Below, piece by piece: positions 28,511 to 36,432 of a stretch of 64,000 nucleotides of DNA (within the stretch, counting starts at the first letter, position 1; each line of letters opens with the position of its first letter). The DNA is taken from positions 124,001 to 188,000 of the forward strand of contig NZ_AUNI01000011.1 of the NCBI RefSeq assembly GCF_000447795.1, in the 5' to 3' direction. Below the pieces are notes generated by a model, which did no database searches, was not told the DNA's origin, and saw only the letters and a list, made by a program, of their open reading frames with translations. Made by a program: the position numbers and the translations under genes. This DNA is from Bacteriovorax sp. Seq25_V (GTDB lineage: Bacteria > Bdellovibrionota > Bacteriovoracia > Bacteriovoracales > Bacteriovoracaceae).

Positions 28511-29131
28511 TTGAAAGATTTATTAGTTGGCATGCTTGATGTTGGATGTTTAAAAATATCTCCAAAAAAGCCATTCACCTATACTTCTGGACTCAAAGGG
28601 CCATTATATTGTGACAATCGTCTCATTCCATCCCACCCACATCTTAGAAAACTAGTCGCCAAAGGTTTCTCTGATTTAATAGATAAAAACCATTTAGAAT
28701 ATGACCATATTTCCGGTGTAGCAACCGCGGGAATTACTCATGCAGCTTTCTTAGCCGAATATAGAAATGAACCAATGTGTTACATTCGCAGCAAGCCTAA
28801 GGGACATGGCCTGTCAAAAATAGTTGAGGGTGATGTTAAAGAGAGTGCAAATCTACTTTTAGTTGAAGATCTTGTGAATCAGGGAGCTAGTCTTGAGGCT
28901 GTAATTCTCCAACTAAGGGAACATGGCTACAAAGTAAGCTCGGCGCTTAGCATTGTTGACTATCAAACTCCTAAAGCGCAGAAATTACTCAGGAATTTAA
29001 AAGTTGACCTTTTTTCTCTAATTAATTTTTCCGAGCTTGCCGAAATGGCATTAAGTGAAAAAATTGTTGATGAAGAGGGATATGATCTTTTGAAAAGCTG
29101 GCATGCAGACCCTGAGAATTGGGCCCTGTAA
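28511..29131 (+). CDS. pyrE: Orotate phosphoribosyltransferase
   Basis: The TTG at 28511 is chosen because GAGG at 28501-28504 lies 6 bases before it; an upstream TTG at 28505 leaves no spacer. The 206-residue enzyme joins orotate to PRPP, making OMP. FTYTSGLKGPLYCDNR is the family's N-terminal signature, and LLLVEDLVNQGAS is the PRPP-binding motif. The flexible loop RSKPKGHGLSK carries the catalytic lysine region. It belongs to the same pathway as pyrD at 16097. Confidence 0.92.
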   Translation: MKDLLVGMLDVGCLKISPKKPFTYTSGLKGPLYCDNRLIPSHPHLRKLVAKGFSDLIDKNHLEYDHISGVATAGITHAAFLAEYRNEPMCYIRSKPKGHGLSKIVEGDVKESANLLLVEDLVNQGASLEAVILQLREHGYKVSSALSIVDYQTPKAQKLLRNLKVDLFSLINFSELAEMALSEKIVDEEGYDLLKSWHADPENWAL

Positions 29132-29195
29132 AATGCTGGTTAGACGCATCTCGCTCGACATTCTAACTATTTAGGTATAGATAATAGATGTCACT

Positions 29196-29211
29196 TAACA
29201 ATCTATTGTTA
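29196..29211. promoter_or_regulatory. Palindrome upstream of gltA
   Basis: TAACAA-tcta-TTGTTA is a perfect 6-base inverted repeat 52 bases before the citrate synthase start. No T-run follows. It could be an operator for a dimeric regulator of gltA; no protein can be assigned. Confidence 0.35.
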
Positions 29212-29263
29212 CTTTAACTCAAAAACATTGAGATAATTATATTATTTTGTATACGGAGGTTAT

Positions 29264-30538
29264 ATGTCTGATAACGCGAAACTCGAAATCAAAGGTAACA
29301 CTTATGAGCTTCCAGTAATTACTGGTACAGAAGGTGAAACTGCGATCGATATTACAACACTGAGAGCGAAATCTGGTGTTATTACAATTGATAATGGGTT
29401 TATGAATACTGGTTCTTGTAAATCAGCGATTACTTTTCTTGATGGAGAAAAAGGAATCCTAAGATACCGTGGTTACCCAATTGAGCAACTTGCTGAGAGT
29501 TCTAACTTTGTTGAAACTTCATACTTACTATTTAATGGTGAGCTTCCAACTAAAGCTGAGCATGATGCATTCTACTCAAAGATCTCTAGTTTTTCTTCAC
29601 TACCAAGTGGAGTAAAAAATATTCTTAATCAATTCCCTGCAACTGCTCACCCAATGGGTGTTCTTTCTGCAACGATCTCTGCACTAAGTGGATTCTACCC
29701 AGAATATTTAACAGCAGAAGCGACAGAAGAAATTAAGAATAAGTCGATTGCACAACTTATGGCACAAGTTAAAATCATCATGGCTAACTTCTATAGAAAA
29801 ACTATTGGAAAGGATCCTGTTGATTCTAATCCAGCTCTAGGTTACTCAAAAGATTTCCTAAATATGATGTTTGATAAAGAAATTGATGATGAAGTTGCTC
29901 ACGCACTTGATACTCTTCTAATCCTACACGCAGACCACGAGCAAAACTGTTCTACATCTACTGTAAGAGTTGTTGGTTCAAGTCATGCAAACGTATTCGC
30001 ATCTATTTCTGGTGGTGTTGATGCTCTTTGGGGTCAATTACACGGTGGTGCTAATCAGGCCGTTCTTGAAATGCTTGACGAGATTAAGAATGATGGTGGT
30101 GACTATAAGAAATTTATCAACAAAGCAAAAGATAAAGATGATAGCTTCAGACTTATGGGATTTGGACATAGAGTTTATAAGAACTTTGATCCAAGAGCTA
30201 AGATCATTAAGAAAGCTTGTGATGTTGTTCTTGAAAAACTTAATGTTCAAGATCCACTTCTTGCAATTGCGAGAGGACTTGAAGAGGAAGCTCTTAAAGA
30301 TGAGTACTTTGTACAAAGAAATCTATATCCAAACGTAGACTTCTATTCAGGGATTATCTATAAGGCGCTTGGAATTCCAACAAACATGTTTACAGCAATG
30401 TTCGTTCTTGGAAGACTTCCTGGTTGGTTATCTCAGTGGAAAGAACTAAGAGAAGATACAACTGGTAAAATTGCAAGACCTCGTCAAATTTACGTTGGTG
30501 AGAACGAAAGAAACTACAAAAAAATCTCAGACAGATAA
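29264..30538 (+). CDS. gltA: Citrate synthase (type II)
   Basis: The 424-residue enzyme condenses oxaloacetate and acetyl-CoA. The length and N-terminal beta domain (YELPVITGTEGETAIDITTL) fit the hexameric type II of Gram-negative bacteria. The catalytic histidines are in LHADHEQNCSTSTVR and GFGHRVYKNFDPRA, with the catalytic aspartate later in YPNVDFYSG. GGAGG sits 4 bases before the ATG. A strong hairpin follows the gene. Together with acnB at 59045 it covers the first steps of the TCA cycle. Confidence 0.97.
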   Translation: MSDNAKLEIKGNTYELPVITGTEGETAIDITTLRAKSGVITIDNGFMNTGSCKSAITFLDGEKGILRYRGYPIEQLAESSNFVETSYLLFNGELPTKAEHDAFYSKISSFSSLPSGVKNILNQFPATAHPMGVLSATISALSGFYPEYLTAEATEEIKNKSIAQLMAQVKIIMANFYRKTIGKDPVDSNPALGYSKDFLNMMFDKEIDDEVAHALDTLLILHADHEQNCSTSTVRVVGSSHANVFASISGGVDALWGQLHGGANQAVLEMLDEIKNDGGDYKKFINKAKDKDDSFRLMGFGHRVYKNFDPRAKIIKKACDVVLEKLNVQDPLLAIARGLEEEALKDEYFVQRNLYPNVDFYSGIIYKALGIPTNMFTAMFVLGRLPGWLSQWKELREDTTGKIARPRQIYVGENERNYKKISDR

Positions 30539-30546
30539 TTAAAACT

Positions 30547-30568
30547 AAGGGCCTCATTTGAGGCCCTT
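30547..30568 (+). terminator. Hairpin after gltA
   Basis: AAGGGCCTCA and TGAGGCCCTT form a perfect 10-base stem starting 9 bases after the gltA stop, extended outward by ACTA/TTAGT with a bulge. The following sequence is GTTCTTAG rather than a clean T-run, so termination may be partial. Confidence 0.6.
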
Positions 30569-30596
30569 GTTCTTAGTGGTGACATGAAGGGCTTGT

Positions 30597-31634
30597 ATGC
30601 TTAGTTATGATGTAATTAAAGATCACCTCATTGAAAAAATTTCAGAAAATGAGATTGTAAAAAATCTTAAGAAAATCTCTTTTACCTTCACTCAGGGGCG
30701 AGACAAAATCCAAAAGATTTATGAATCCCGTGCAATGGTTGCAAGTTATGCTTGCTTCTATCTGCCAACAAATGCTCAGAAAATGAATTTCTTCTTAGAA
30801 CGTGTTTCTGAAAATATTCTCGCTGAAATTAAAGAAAGTATTGTCGTTGAGCTTGGAACAGGGCCTGGAACATATCTACTTGCCTTGATGGATACACTTG
30901 GTCCTGAACTCACTACTTTTTTTGGAATTGATCACAATCCTTTAATGTTGGAACAGGCCCAAAAGCTGCAACAGGAGCTATTTCCTACAGCTGATGCTTA
31001 TTGGAGAGAGGATATTCCAAGTCTACCTAAAGATAAGAAGGTTACTCTTATTTTTGGAAACTCATTAAATGAGATGGGATCAGCTTTAGCTTTTAGGTTG
31101 ATAGATAGAATTAATCCTACAAGCATTATATTTATTGAGCCTGGAACCAAGCAATCATTCCATGAGACATCAAAACTTAGAACGATACTGATCAAGGAAA
31201 AATTCAATATCATTTATCCATGTCAAAGTAGTGATGAGTGTCCAATAATAAAGAATAAGCTTGATGATTGGTGTCACCAGGTAGTTAGGACATCGCTTGA
31301 CCCATCAACTCTTCGTCTATCACAGCTTGTCAGTCTTGATCGCACTGTGATGCCTGCAATTATTCATTTCTATAGCAGGGAAGTTGTACGAGAGGATCAG
31401 TCAGGATTGATAATGCGTCTTTTAAAAAGTGTTAAACATGCATTCTTCTGGGAAGTTTGTACTCTTGTTGATGGAGAGTTGAGACTACAGGAAATAGAAG
31501 TTCCTAAGAAACTTTTTACTAAGAGTGAACTGAAGGCACTTTCTAAAATGAGTACAGGGTTTAATATAGAATTTAGTGTTGATAAAGTTTTAGGTGATGG
31601 AACAATTAGGGCCGGTAAAGTTGTTTTAAAATAA
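30597..31634 (+). CDS. Rsm22-family methyltransferase-like protein
   Basis: The 345-residue product matches the small-ribosomal-subunit Rsm22 family. YESRAMVASYACFYLP and the N-terminal helices are characteristic, the SAM motif VVELGTGPGTYL follows, and the family's cysteine cluster appears as IYPCQSSDECPI and DDWCHQ. Mitochondrial Rsm22 (METTL17) binds an Fe-S cluster and assists small-subunit assembly. A rRNA modification or assembly role is inferred. GAAGGG is placed just before the ATG. Confidence 0.8.
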   Translation: MLSYDVIKDHLIEKISENEIVKNLKKISFTFTQGRDKIQKIYESRAMVASYACFYLPTNAQKMNFFLERVSENILAEIKESIVVELGTGPGTYLLALMDTLGPELTTFFGIDHNPLMLEQAQKLQQELFPTADAYWREDIPSLPKDKKVTLIFGNSLNEMGSALAFRLIDRINPTSIIFIEPGTKQSFHETSKLRTILIKEKFNIIYPCQSSDECPIIKNKLDDWCHQVVRTSLDPSTLRLSQLVSLDRTVMPAIIHFYSREVVREDQSGLIMRLLKSVKHAFFWEVCTLVDGELRLQEIEVPKKLFTKSELKALSKMSTGFNIEFSVDKVLGDGTIRAGKVVLK

Positions 31635-31662
31635 TTCTCCTCATATGTCTTTCGACTATTCG

Positions 31663-31782
31663 ACCCTCTCAAGCTCGCATCCGCTTCGCTTGTCAGGGTT
31701 GCTCGGTATCAATTAGCTTCCTGCTGAGACTCAACGTCGGCTTCGGCTCCTGCCTCCCGCCGACATACCGTCCATCCTGGAC
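31663..31782. repeat. GC-rich structured intergenic element with three inverted repeats
   Basis: This stretch is clearly richer in G and C than its surroundings and contains three successive inverted repeats: 31663-31674 with 31688-31699 (10 of 12 positions pair), GTCGGC at 31736-31741 with GCCGAC at 31759-31764, and GTCCA-tcc-TGGAC at 31770-31782. It sits between convergent genes and has no credible ORF. It resembles palindromic intergenic repeats or a structured RNA. I saw no second copy in this window. Confidence 0.5.
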
Positions 31783-31783
31783 A

Positions 31784-31811
31784 TAAAAAAAGGGACTGAA
31801 ATCAGTCCCTT
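31784..31811 (-). terminator. Terminator of the L31 gene
   Basis: On the minus strand an 11-base stem (AAGGGACTGAT paired with its complement) is followed by seven T residues, about 36 bases after the rpmE stop. This is a clear intrinsic terminator. Confidence 0.88.
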
Positions 31812-31846
31812 CATTATAAGATATTGATTGAAATAACTTAAATAAA

Positions 31847-32110
31847 TTATTTCTTCCCAAGACTTGCGTAGCTTGTACCAAATTTCTTTCTAAATTTATC
31901 AATTCTTCCTTCTGTATCAAGGATTTTAGTTTTCCCTGTGAAGAATGGGTGAGAAGCACTAGAAATATCAAGTTTTACTAGTGGATACTCTTTACCTTGG
32001 TAAGTTGCAGTTAAATCTGTAGCGATTGTTGATCTTGTTACAATTTCAAAGTCAGAAGAAACGTCTTGGAAAAGAACTTCTCTGTACTCTGGGTGGATAC
32101 CTTTTTTCAT
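31847..32110 (-). CDS. rpmE2: Ribosomal protein L31, type B
   Basis: The 87-residue protein matches type B L31: [16 protein letters not shown] at the start and [14 protein letters not shown] in the middle. The zinc-binding cysteines of type A L31 are absent. In many bacteria the zinc-free form is a Zur-controlled backup; no type A copy is visible here, so this may be the only one. GAGG lies close before the ATG. A minus-strand terminator follows. Confidence 0.95.
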   Translation of the reverse strand: MKKGIHPEYREVLFQDVSSDFEIVTRSTIATDLTATYQGKEYPLVKLDISSASHPFFTGKTKILDTEGRIDKFRKKFGTSYASLGKK

Positions 32111-32177
32111 TTTTATACCTCTTGTCTTGGCATTGACAGTTACAATGCTTCATTATTTAAAATTTAAGTCCATGCAA

Positions 32178-32198
32178 TTTCGCTGATTTTGAGCGAAA
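32178..32198. promoter_or_regulatory. Inverted repeat upstream of the L31 gene
   Basis: TTTCGCT-gattttg-AGCGAAA has perfect 7-base arms. It lies just after the small minus-strand gene at 32208 and about 70 bases before the rpmE2 start. It may end the upstream transcript, though without a T-run, or serve as an operator. It does not match the usual Zur box. Confidence 0.35.
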
Positions 32199-32207
32199 AG
32201 TCAAGGA

Positions 32208-32489
32208 TTAATGGGCCTCACAGCTTGAACAGCCACCCTCTTTCTGGGTTGGATCCATGAAAGTCCAGTGCCCATAAGTCGTATTCATAAATAAAATTGC
32301 TTCATCAAGGGCCTTGAAGTCTTTTTGGAAAACTTCCTTTTCTTCAAGATCGAGAACCGTGGCACTGTAAACAAACTCAATGTCGTCCCCTTTAGGTACC
32401 CCTGTGAAGGAGATAAGGGCCTTGAAAAACTCGCTGTTGTAGTAGCTAAAGTTCCAATTGGTTAATGACATGTTATTTGTGCTGTTCAT
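32208..32489 (-). CDS. Small conserved-looking protein with CxxC tail
   Basis: The 93-residue cytoplasmic protein has an alpha-beta pattern and ends in GGCSSCEAH, a possible metal-binding or redox tail with His. No family is recognised. Neither the ATG at 32489 nor the in-frame ATG at 32471 has an obvious SD. It lies upstream of rpmE2 on the same strand with a 97-base gap. Confidence 0.55.
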   Translation of the reverse strand: MNSTNNMSLTNWNFSYYNSEFFKALISFTGVPKGDDIEFVYSATVLDLEEKEVFQKDFKALDEAILFMNTTYGHWTFMDPTQKEGGCSSCEAH

Positions 32490-32606
32490 AGTGAAATTTT
32501 TATCAGTTTAGGCTTGCCATGGCAAATGAATTCAGTTAGATTTGTTAATCTCAAACAGAGTAAGAATTTTAGTTAGCAAATATAATATTTTAAATTGGAG
32601 GATGTT

Positions 32607-32783
32607 GTGGCTAAAGGACCAAGAGTTGTAATCACGTTAGAGTGTACAGAAGCTAGAAAAATTGGGAAAACACCATCTCGTTACACTACGACTAAGAACA
32701 AAAAAACAAACCCTGAAAGACTTGAAATTAAGAAGTACAACCCATTCTTAAGAAAACATACAATTCACAAAGAAATTAAGTAA
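32607..32783 (+). CDS. rpmG: Ribosomal protein L33
   Basis: GGAGG at 32597-32601 lies 5 bases before the GTG at 32607, which gives a 58-residue L33 beginning [14 protein letters not shown] after the initiator. The conserved [20 protein letters not shown] is 20 residues long and intact. The zinc-binding cysteines of the C+ form are missing, so this is the C- form, as with the L31 here. A strong terminator follows. Confidence 0.95.
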   Translation: MAKGPRVVITLECTEARKIGKTPSRYTTTKNKKTNPERLEIKKYNPFLRKHTIHKEIK

Positions 32784-32817
32784 TTTAGTTTTTTTCTGAA
32801 TATTTCAGATTTGAGTG

Positions 32818-32845
32818 ACCTCTCTTTCTAGGAGAGGTTTTTTTT
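32818..32845 (+). terminator. Terminator after rpmG
   Basis: ACCTCTC at 32818-32824 pairs with GAGAGGT at 32832-32838 and runs straight into eight T residues. This is a canonical intrinsic terminator 35 bases after the L33 stop. Confidence 0.92.
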
Positions 32846-32942
32846 CGTCTTTTCAGTAAGTTATCCACATAATATTACTCAACAATTTCTTTCGTTTGCC
32901 GATGCGTATTAGGTAATATAAATCCGTTCTCGAGGATTAGAC

Positions 32943-34361
32943 TTGGCTTTAAATATACTAATTGTTGACCCTGATGATGAATGGCTACAATCAGCCTCAT
33001 CATTCTTTAAAGAGCAGTTTTATACTGTTAAGGTCGTCAATAATGGTAAGGATGCCCAGTTGGCATTGTACAATGAGAAGTACTTTGCTGTTCTCCTAAA
33101 TTATTCTGTAAAGAATCATGCTGGTGGGCAAGTTTTAAAGTTTATTCGAACAAATCATCCTTCACAGAAAGTCATACTTATTTTTGAAAATGAAGACCTC
33201 TGCGGTGGCCAAGAGGGGATTGATAAATTTAAAAAGATGGGGGCAAGTGAAATTGCCATTAAGCCATTTGAAATGAGTCATCTTTCAGTTTTGCTTGAGG
33301 GGCATCAGTCTCTTGGAGATATGATGACATCACTTCCTAAGAAGGAAGGTGTTTCAGCTGAAGTTGAAGTGACAACTCAGGATGAGGAATTCACCTCTAT
33401 TAGAATCGATGAGTTCTATTCTTCGCAAGCAGTTCTTTTTGATGTTTATGTAAAACTTGCAAGTGGACGTTATGTTAAAATTCTTCATGCTGGCGATACA
33501 TTTTCAAAAGAAAGAATTGATAAGTATAAAAATGAAAAGGGCGTAGAGTTTCTATATTTCCACAAGAAAGATAGAAGAAAGTATATTCAGTTTAATAATT
33601 TTATCGCGAAAAAGTTGATTAATACAAAGAATGTAGGTGGTAATACTAGATTTAATCAGCTTAAGAATGTTGCAGATAAGTATATTGAAGAAGTTCATAC
33701 GCAAGGGATGAAGCCACAGGTCATCGATCAAGGTAAAGAGATTGTAAGTAATATCTATTCTTTTGTTGAAAAACAAGCCGATCTCCATAAGATCTTAAAA
33801 GACTTTGAAGCATTTGATCCTAAAGCATACGAGCATAGTTTTATGGTTTCGGTATTTGCTACTGCGATCATTAAGCAGTTTGAGTGGCAATCTCAGATAA
33901 CGATCGAATCAACAGCTTTAGCATGCCTATTTCACGATATTGGTAAGATGAAACTTCCAAAAGAAATTTATGACCTAAGGCCAGTTGAAATGGATGATGC
34001 TCAAATGGAGATCTATAAGAAGCATCCAGAATATGGCGTTGAGATGGTTGATAATAATCGAATGATTACCAATTCGGTAAAGCAGATAATATTGCAACAT
34101 CACGAAGCTTATAATGGAACAGGTTTTCCGTATGGAATTAAATCGAGTAAGATTCTAACTCTTGCGAATATTGTATGTTGCGCAGATGACTTTGTTCACA
34201 TTATGATCGATGAGGATTTACCTCCACCGCAAGCGCTCAAAAAGATGCTAATGGATCGAGAGCAAGTTGCCCGTTACAATTCAATGATTGTAGAAAATTT
34301 TATTAAAGTTTTTGTAGATCCCGCAAAAATTCTAAATAGTGATACAAAAAAAGTGTCTTAA
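32943..34361 (+). CDS. Receiver plus HD-GYP domain protein
   Basis: A TTG start at 32943, 7 bases after GAGG, gives 472 residues. The receiver domain occupies about 1-125, with NYSVKNHAG where the acceptor aspartate is expected, so phosphorylation is doubtful. The shared middle domain follows (about 140-220). The HD-GYP domain is canonical: FHDIGKMKLPKE with His331-Asp332, then LQHHEAYNGTGFP at 384-396. It should degrade cyclic di-GMP. It is the intact relative of the two altered proteins at 23476 and 24821. The stop shares TTAA with the convergent gene. Confidence 0.85.
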   Translation: MALNILIVDPDDEWLQSASSFFKEQFYTVKVVNNGKDAQLALYNEKYFAVLLNYSVKNHAGGQVLKFIRTNHPSQKVILIFENEDLCGGQEGIDKFKKMGASEIAIKPFEMSHLSVLLEGHQSLGDMMTSLPKKEGVSAEVEVTTQDEEFTSIRIDEFYSSQAVLFDVYVKLASGRYVKILHAGDTFSKERIDKYKNEKGVEFLYFHKKDRRKYIQFNNFIAKKLINTKNVGGNTRFNQLKNVADKYIEEVHTQGMKPQVIDQGKEIVSNIYSFVEKQADLHKILKDFEAFDPKAYEHSFMVSVFATAIIKQFEWQSQITIESTALACLFHDIGKMKLPKEIYDLRPVEMDDAQMEIYKKHPEYGVEMVDNNRMITNSVKQIILQHHEAYNGTGFPYGIKSSKILTLANIVCCADDFVHIMIDEDLPPPQALKKMLMDREQVARYNSMIVENFIKVFVDPAKILNSDTKKVS

Positions 34362-35377
34362 TAGATTAGTTTCTTAATGGAAGTCCCCTTGTATTGATTT
34401 GACCTCTTGTAAAATAACTTCATAAAGTCTTTATTCACAAGGAAAGGGTGTTTTCTATTTGATGCTCTAATAATGAAATTTTGCTTCTTTTCAATTTTTA
34501 CGTTCGGAAGAGTATTCACAAAGTATGAAATTTCATAAGTATTAGTTTCATTTTTTGTGGTTTCAATTACAATTTTGAAAAACGGAACAGATAGGATCTT
34601 GTCAAGTTCTGCTGTTAGTTCATCATCTGTTTTATCTAAAATTATATGTGACTTCATTGAGATAAGTTCATTAAGGTATTCGCCAACTTTCTCCTCGTCT
34701 AGTGCCATTGAACCCGAAACCCAGTTTGTGCCGTCTGCAGATCTCTCCATGGCTAATGCAGCACTTGTTTGGCGCTGAGGATAGATCTTTATGCTCTTAA
34801 CTTGATTCCAGTTAAAATTAAAGATCTGTGAGTCAATGATTGAAGAGAGCTCTATCTTTTCAAATGACATCTTTAGAACATTGATATGATAAATCGCATT
34901 GTCGCCAGAGACACTTAAATAAGTTGAATTATCAATAGGGTTAACAAGACCAAACGAGAGGGTTTTAAGTTCATCATTTTTATCTTTGATTGTTAGGGTT
35001 GAGATTGGATTATCTAAAGAGAAGTTTGCTAAGTTGATCTGGTCCTTTGGGTAGATTCTTTTTATCTTGATATCTTCGAGAGTCTCAAGAATTTTATTAA
35101 CGATTTCAAGATTTGCATCAATAACCCTAGGCTTACTTAGTATCCAGTTATTGCCTTCTGCTTTATTTAAAGAGAATTCATCTATCGTTGTTTTAATTTT
35201 GATTTGCGTGATGCTTTCAACATCACTTTTAGAGAAAAGAAATTGTAACTTATTTAGCTCCTTACTTGAAAGGATAGGAGCTTGAAAGAATTCGCTGATA
35301 AGAGCACCAATTACAATGAAGGTTGCAAAAATTGAAATCAGTAGGGTAGATGTACTTTTCTTCGTTAATGTTGTCAT
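34358..35377 (-). CDS. DUF4340-domain membrane-anchored protein
   Basis: The 339-residue protein has one N-terminal transmembrane segment (about 12-32) and a periplasmic region with the DUF4340 pattern: short beta motifs such as NNWILSKPRVIDAN and LSFGLVNPIDNSTYLSVSGD. DUF4340 proteins often accompany Gld-type ABC transporters of gliding motility, but none is near. It follows the PilZ-like gene by 16 bases and is probably co-transcribed with it. Confidence 0.75.
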   Translation of the reverse strand: MTTLTKKSTSTLLISIFATFIVIGALISEFFQAPILSSKELNKLQFLFSKSDVESITQIKIKTTIDEFSLNKAEGNNWILSKPRVIDANLEIVNKILETLEDIKIKRIYPKDQINLANFSLDNPISTLTIKDKNDELKTLSFGLVNPIDNSTYLSVSGDNAIYHINVLKMSFEKIELSSIIDSQIFNFNWNQVKSIKIYPQRQTSAALAMERSADGTNWVSGSMALDEEKVGEYLNELISMKSHIILDKTDDELTAELDKILSVPFFKIVIETTKNETNTYEISYFVNTLPNVKIEKKQNFIIRASNRKHPFLVNKDFMKLFYKRSNQYKGTSIKKLIY

Positions 35378-35393
35378 GAGAAGATTTTACTTC

Positions 35394-36263
35394 TTAATCA
35401 TCGAGATCGTCAAAGATATCGAAGTCATCTCCACCTGAAGATTTTTCTTCTTTGGTTTCTTCTTTGGCCGCAACAACGGTCTCAACGTCAGGCTCAATAG
35501 ATCTTGTGAACTCACGGAGGATTGTTCGTTCACCTTCTTTTAAATAGGTAAACTTTATTCCGACGCGGTAAGATAATCTATTCTTAGAGATAATACGACT
35601 CTTCATATTGTAAGTACGACAAAATGTAACATCGGCGTTCATAACAAAACGTCTCGGTACTAAAAAGTCGAGGACTATGGATTGGCCAGTTAAGAATGGT
35701 TTACTGGAAAAAAAGTACATCTGATCCATATAGATCTCAGAAAGAATTGCCTTTCCAACAGAAATTTTTTCTTCTGGTATTGAAGGAATACGTTGCTTAA
35801 CAACATTTCGTCCTTCATTACTCTCAAGACCAACTTCAAGGGCCACGACATTGTCTGGTAAAGCTTCTGCTTCTTGAGTTGCTGCTTGGTCACCAAGCAT
35901 TTCTCTTGCCATTGCATCTGCGTCACTCTCTTCTTGATTAGCCTCTTCAGAGGGTGTTTCTTCTTCGCTTGTTTCGGCTTCACCTTTTTCTGCTGCTTCG
36001 GCCTCTGCAATAGCTCTTGCCATTTCATCTTCACCAAAATCATCGAGTTCTGAAGCGTCTTTAACTCCTGCACTGTCATCCTGGTGAAGAGAAGAGATGC
36101 TTCCTTTGGACTTGTATTCTTTCATCAAGTCTTCTAGTGGTGGGCGTTCTTGACCTTCTGATATACGTTCCTTAATAACGGCTTCAAGCTCGTCTCTAAG
36201 GGTCCATATTCGAAGTGAGATTTTTTTTATCAGAACTGGGTCTGAACTATTTCCGTATATCAT
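35394..36263 (-). CDS. PilZ-like protein with long acidic linker
   Basis: The 289-residue protein has a short helical start, a very acidic Glu/Ala-rich stretch at about 65-135, then a beta-barrel-like domain around 165-260 (GKAILSEIYMDQMYFFSSKP, then NRLSYRVGIKFTYL). The barrel resembles PilZ, but I cannot find a clear RxxxR motif, so cyclic di-GMP binding is uncertain. The tail is again acidic (DDFDIFDDLDD). It lies in a two-gene operon with the DUF4340 protein. Confidence 0.6.
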   Translation of the reverse strand: MIYGNSSDPVLIKKISLRIWTLRDELEAVIKERISEGQERPPLEDLMKEYKSKGSISSLHQDDSAGVKDASELDDFGEDEMARAIAEAEAAEKGEAETSEEETPSEEANQEESDADAMAREMLGDQAATQEAEALPDNVVALEVGLESNEGRNVVKQRIPSIPEEKISVGKAILSEIYMDQMYFFSSKPFLTGQSIVLDFLVPRRFVMNADVTFCRTYNMKSRIISKNRLSYRVGIKFTYLKEGERTILREFTRSIEPDVETVVAAKEETKEEKSSGGDDFDIFDDLDD

Positions 36264-36432
36264 TCTAACATTTTCTCACAAATACCTTCAAATGGGGCTT
36301 TGGAAAATATTACCTATGACGCTTTGTCTAAATGAAAGTTAGACTTAATTATAATCTTACATGAATGTCTATCTTTTTTATTTTCCATACTAAAGAGAGA
36401 AGTATCACATCACACAATGATTAGGAGGATCT

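Noticed and set aside
31663-31782. Integron attC site
   Set aside because: The hairpins lack the paired core sites (GTT next to R/Y-rich boxes) in the right arrangement, and no integrase or gene cassette array is present.
31693-31971. Minus-strand ORF of 92 codons running through the GC-rich element and the L31 gene
   Set aside because: It overlaps rpmE2 in another frame and covers a terminator and three hairpins; a shadow.
32861-32869. Perfect DnaA box TTATCCACA in the gap before the HD-GYP gene, suggesting an origin
   Set aside because: The same 9-mer also occurs inside pyrD and inside the radical SAM gene. The copies are scattered, with no cluster, no adjacent AT-rich unwinding region and no dnaA or dnaN gene.
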